Assembly: GCA_012523605.1 (NCBI GenBank)
Contig: JAAYTY010000150.1
Coordinates: 1 to 7,895, forward strand
Length of the DNA stretch: 7,895 nt
DNA from: Candidatus Fermentibacterota bacterium
GTDB lineage: Bacteria; Fermentibacterota; Fermentibacteria; Fermentibacterales; Fermentibacteraceae
Direction of reading: 5' to 3'
Positions 6,418 to 7,895 of the stretch are shown in pieces (the first letter of the stretch is position 1; each line of letters opens with the position of its first letter). Under the pieces are notes generated by a model, which was given only the letters and a program-made list of their open reading frames with translations, made no database searches and was not told where the DNA came from. The translations under genes and the position numbers were made by a program.

Positions 6418-6606
6418 CTCCTGCCTCCTTTCATCAGCCTGCTGACAGCCACGCGCACGAGCCTGATTGCGCCGCCGAGAACACCCTGCGTCTCCCAGGG
6501 CCTGGAGCAGGAGCGGCAAAGCGGGATCTCGCCGAGCCGTCCCGAGCGGTGCATGCCCCTGATCTCACGATACGGCCTGCCACGCCAGACCTCCGGCAGA
6601 GCAACT
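6414..6606 (-). pseudogene. Out-of-frame SPASM tail of the radical SAM gene
   Basis: Minus-strand reading frame that continues the SPASM domain after the CA repeat: VALPEVWRGRPYREIRG, then CRSC with flanking SRPWE, then a basic end (RLMKGGRR) and TGA at 6414-6416. It carries the third and fourth SPASM-type cysteines missing from the encoded frame. The gene upstream is in a different frame; a net change of -2 or +4 bases in the repeat joins them. Its stop overlaps the next gene's ATG, which is strong evidence that this was the native frame. Confidence 0.8.
6424..6429 (-). promoter_or_regulatory. Shine-Dalgarno site of the permuted lipoprotein gene
   Basis: AGGAGG on the minus strand, 6 nt before ATG 6417. 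It lies inside the last codons of the restored-frame radical SAM gene and just past the out-of-frame stop (6434-6436). Confidence 0.75.
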
Positions 6607-7474
6607 TGTGTGTGTGTGTGTGTGTGTGTGAAACCGCGCCAAGCGGGTGTTCCGCGTTGAGGTCGCGGCAGCAGGGAAGCACCCGCCCGTCCCACGCTAT
6701 CACGGTTGAGAACCACAGCAGGGAACAGGCTTTCGGGCGGCCTGTCCTGGCGGGCAGCTCGAACGGACAGTCCTCGTGAGGGTTCTCAGGGAACGAACCC
6801 GCCCATTCGTGCGCCTGGAACGGCTCGATCACATCGGGGACGCATCCATCGAACAGACCGGTCCAGTCCTCCCTCGGGGTACGTCTGTTGCAGTCGCCAT
6901 TGCCGAGATCGTTCAGCACTATCACGGGGCGGCACAGCCCCCGGGCCCTCCGGGCAGCCAGCAGCCCAGCCATGCCATCCCGCACCGATTCCCACGATGC
7001 ACCTCGCCTTATCTCTTCGAAGCGTTGCCTGTCCGGCGTGAAGTCGAAACGCATCGATGTCAGGCCGCTCTCGAAGACGACGTCTGGATCGGTTCCTGCG
7101 AGAAGTGTTCCGTTGGTGCTGAATGTCGTGTCGATGCCGGCCGAGGAGAACCTCTTCACCATGTCGAAGAGGCCGGGGTGCAGCATCGGCTCGCCCGCGA
7201 GATGAAGCGTCACCAGCGGGGGCCTGATAGCGATCAGCTGTTCCGCGATCGAATCGAAGGCGCCCATGTCCATGAATCCGGCCGGACGCTTCACCGGATC
7301 GCGGGAGCACATCGGGTAGGAGAGGTTGCAGCGGTTCGTGGGCTCGATGAAGACGAAACCGGGAGGAGCGGGGCGCAACGTCCTTGCGAGATAGCCCGAA
7401 ACCCTGGCGGCCTGCAGTGCCGGACCCGGCGGCTTCATGAAACGAAAAATGCCTCGAAAACCGCAGCAATGCAT
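6434..7474 (-). CDS. Radical SAM/SPASM protein, C-terminus out of frame after a (CA)12 repeat, cluster Cys replaced
   Basis: 346 residues as encoded. The radical SAM core begins with IEPTNRCNLSYPMC (43-56): Cys49 and Cys56 of the CxxxCxxC cluster motif are present, but the middle position, residue 53, is Tyr (TAC; one transition from TGC). GEP (94-96) and STNGTLL (119-125) are the usual SAM-binding elements. A SPASM-type region begins at Cys250 and includes GRVLPCC (263-269). From residue 283 the protein runs into HTHTHTH from the CA repeat and then an Arg-rich, unrelated tail to the stop at 6434. With one CA unit fewer, the normal tail is read (LPEVWRGRPYREIRG...CRSCSRPWE) and the protein ends at 6414 with 352 residues. 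ATG 7474 has GAGG at 10 nt; ATG 7438 (residue 13) is an alternative. Targets of such proteins range from peptides to glycans; none can be named here. Phase-variable OFF state, pseudogene, or sequencing error are all possible. Confidence 0.8.
   Translation of the reverse strand: MHCCGFRGIFRFMKPPGPALQAARVSGYLARTLRPAPPGFVFIEPTNRCNLSYPMCSRDPVKRPAGFMDMGAFDSIAEQLIAIRPPLVTLHLAGEPMLHPGLFDMVKRFSSAGIDTTFSTNGTLLAGTDPDVVFESGLTSMRFDFTPDRQRFEEIRRGASWESVRDGMAGLLAARRARGLCRPVIVLNDLGNGDCNRRTPREDWTGLFDGCVPDVIEPFQAHEWAGSFPENPHEDCPFELPARTGRPKACSLLWFSTVIAWDGRVLPCCRDLNAEHPLGAVSHTHTHTHKLLCRRSGVAGRIVRSGACTARDGSARSRFAAPAPGPGRRRVFSAAQSGSCAWLSAG
6607..6630. repeat. (TG)12 / (CA)12 microsatellite inside the radical SAM gene
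   Basis: Twelve perfect TG units on the plus strand, CA on the coding strand. In the encoded frame they give HTHTHTH. By frame arithmetic, 11, 14 or 8 units keep the whole gene open; 12 units give an altered 57-residue tail; 13 or 10 units hit a TGA at about 6565. Perfect dinucleotide tracts of this length are rare in bacterial coding DNA and are typical sites of slipped-strand mispairing. Confidence 0.97.
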
Positions 7475-7497
7475 GTGAATATCGCCTCTGACCTCAT
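7435..7497 (-). CDS. Possible 20-residue leader ORF upstream of the radical SAM gene
   Basis: MRSEAIFTCIAAVFEAFFVS, a short hydrophobic peptide. ATG 7497 is preceded by AGGGG at 4 nt, a better ribosome site than that of the radical SAM starts, and its TGA overlaps ATG 7438 as ATGA. This could couple translation into the radical SAM gene from the inner start. It overlaps the extended N-terminus from ATG 7474 in another frame, so at most one arrangement dominates. It may be chance. Confidence 0.22.
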   Translation of the reverse strand: MRSEAIFTCIAAVFEAFFVS

Positions 7498-7586
7498 GAA
7501 TCCCCTGCGCGGTCCCGGCTTATGACTGCCGGCGGCATGCAGCCATCCGGAATCCGACCTGCAACAAGCCCGGACGGAGGCGCTGC

Positions 7587-7895
7587 TCACATCGAGATCC
7601 GTTCGAGAGCCTCCCTGTGCATGCCGATCCTCGACTCGATCTCCTCTTCGCGAAGATGGATGTCGGAAAGAACCATCCTTGTGCCGGGCTCGAGCCCGCA
7701 GACGAGAACGAACGAACCGGTACCCGAGAGCCATGACTGCTGCGAATCCAGATCGAAGAAGGCCGTGTCCCCTCGGAGCGCACAGGGATTTACGGTCACG
7801 AGACTGCACGGGTCGAAGACATCGGGAAGCCTCAGCGAGACGGACTCGCCGGCTCCGGAGACCGTCACTGCGGAGTATCCGGGAGGGATGGAGTC
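7587..7895 (-). CDS. C-terminal fragment of an unrecognised protein
   Basis: The last 102 residues of a gene whose 5' end lies beyond the right edge; the frame is open to position 7895 (DSIPPGYSAVTVSG...). I do not recognise the family. The fragment looks beta-rich for about 80 residues, with alternating hydrophobic strands and three Cys, two of them in DPCSLVTVNPC, and ends in a charged amphipathic helix (HLREEEIESRIGMHREALERI). No transmembrane segment is visible. A GTG at 7868 could be taken for a start, but the frame is open upstream and no ribosome site supports it. It is on the same strand as the radical SAM gene, 112 nt upstream, so it may be in the same transcript. Confidence 0.6.
   Translation of the reverse strand, partial: DSIPPGYSAVTVSGAGESVSLRLPDVFDPCSLVTVNPCALRGDTAFFDLDSQQSWLSGTGSFVLVCGLEPGTRMVLSDIHLREEEIESRIGMHREALERISM

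Noticed and set aside
6418..6519. Longer N-terminus for the permuted lipoprotein
   Set aside because: The extra 34 residues are a frame-shadow of the radical SAM tail and would bury the lipoprotein signal.
5944..6660. Plus-strand open frame crossing the TG repeat
   Set aside because: Antisense to the lipoprotein and radical SAM tail; its Cys-Val run comes only from the repeat.
6776..7525. Plus-strand open frame of 249 codons opposite the radical SAM gene
   Set aside because: Shadow of the radical SAM core. Because that gene is damaged I checked this frame, but it shows no domain or start signal.
7522..7546. Hairpin ATGACTG / CAGCCAT upstream of the radical SAM gene
   Set aside because: One G-U pair, an 11-nt loop and no following T-tract on the minus strand, so it is not a convincing terminator or known regulatory RNA.
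7435..7809. Minus-strand 124-codon open frame overlapping two genes
   Set aside because: It runs in a different frame through the right-edge gene, is Arg/Ser-rich, and has no recognisable content except the short end discussed as a leader.

Overview
The window is 7.9 kb of GC-rich bacterial DNA with dense, mostly operonic genes on the minus strand and one riboswitch-controlled gene on the plus strand. There are two lipoproteins, GTG starts, short overlaps and strong Shine-Dalgarno sites. Gene content (SIMPL lipoprotein, HEAT-cyclophilin fusion, SDR-type threonine dehydrogenase, short ThiC, TM1410-like exported protein) suggests an uncultured, diderm-like bacterium, but no marker gene fixes the phylum. 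No rRNA, tRNA, CRISPR array or insertion sequence was seen.

Layout. Positions 1-730 (minus) hold a SIMPL/DUF541 lipoprotein cut by the window edge, with a candidate promoter and a tandem 9-mer upstream. Positions 925-3906 (minus) form a compact three-gene operon: a DUF2007 protein, then (GTGA overlap) a protein with a helical-repeat region and a C-terminal cyclophilin domain, then (25-nt gap) SDR-type L-threonine 3-dehydrogenase, closed by a rho-independent terminator at 861-895. The divergent interval 3907-4101 carries a canonical TPP riboswitch whose downstream bases can either pair with the aptamer's 3' end or mask the thiC ribosome binding site. thiC follows (4102-5406) and meets a convergent minus-strand unit.

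The unit at 7474-5431 (minus) is the most unusual part. The upstream gene is a radical SAM/SPASM protein with two lesions: the second cysteine of the CxxxCxxC motif is Tyr, and a (CA)12 microsatellite throws the last ~60 codons out of frame. Removing one CA unit restores a normal SPASM tail whose stop overlaps the next start as ATGA, so this is either a phase-variable gene in its OFF state or a decaying one. The downstream gene is a lipoprotein of the MJ1477/TM1410 (GH114-like) family whose two halves are in swapped order, as in a circular permutation. The right edge (7587-7895, minus) holds the C-terminus of an unrecognised protein.

Functional links: thiC is controlled by the end product of its own pathway. 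The DUF2007-cyclophilin-TDH operon has no obvious single pathway. The radical SAM gene and the permuted lipoprotein are translationally coupled in the restored frame, which suggests shared expression but not a known joint function.
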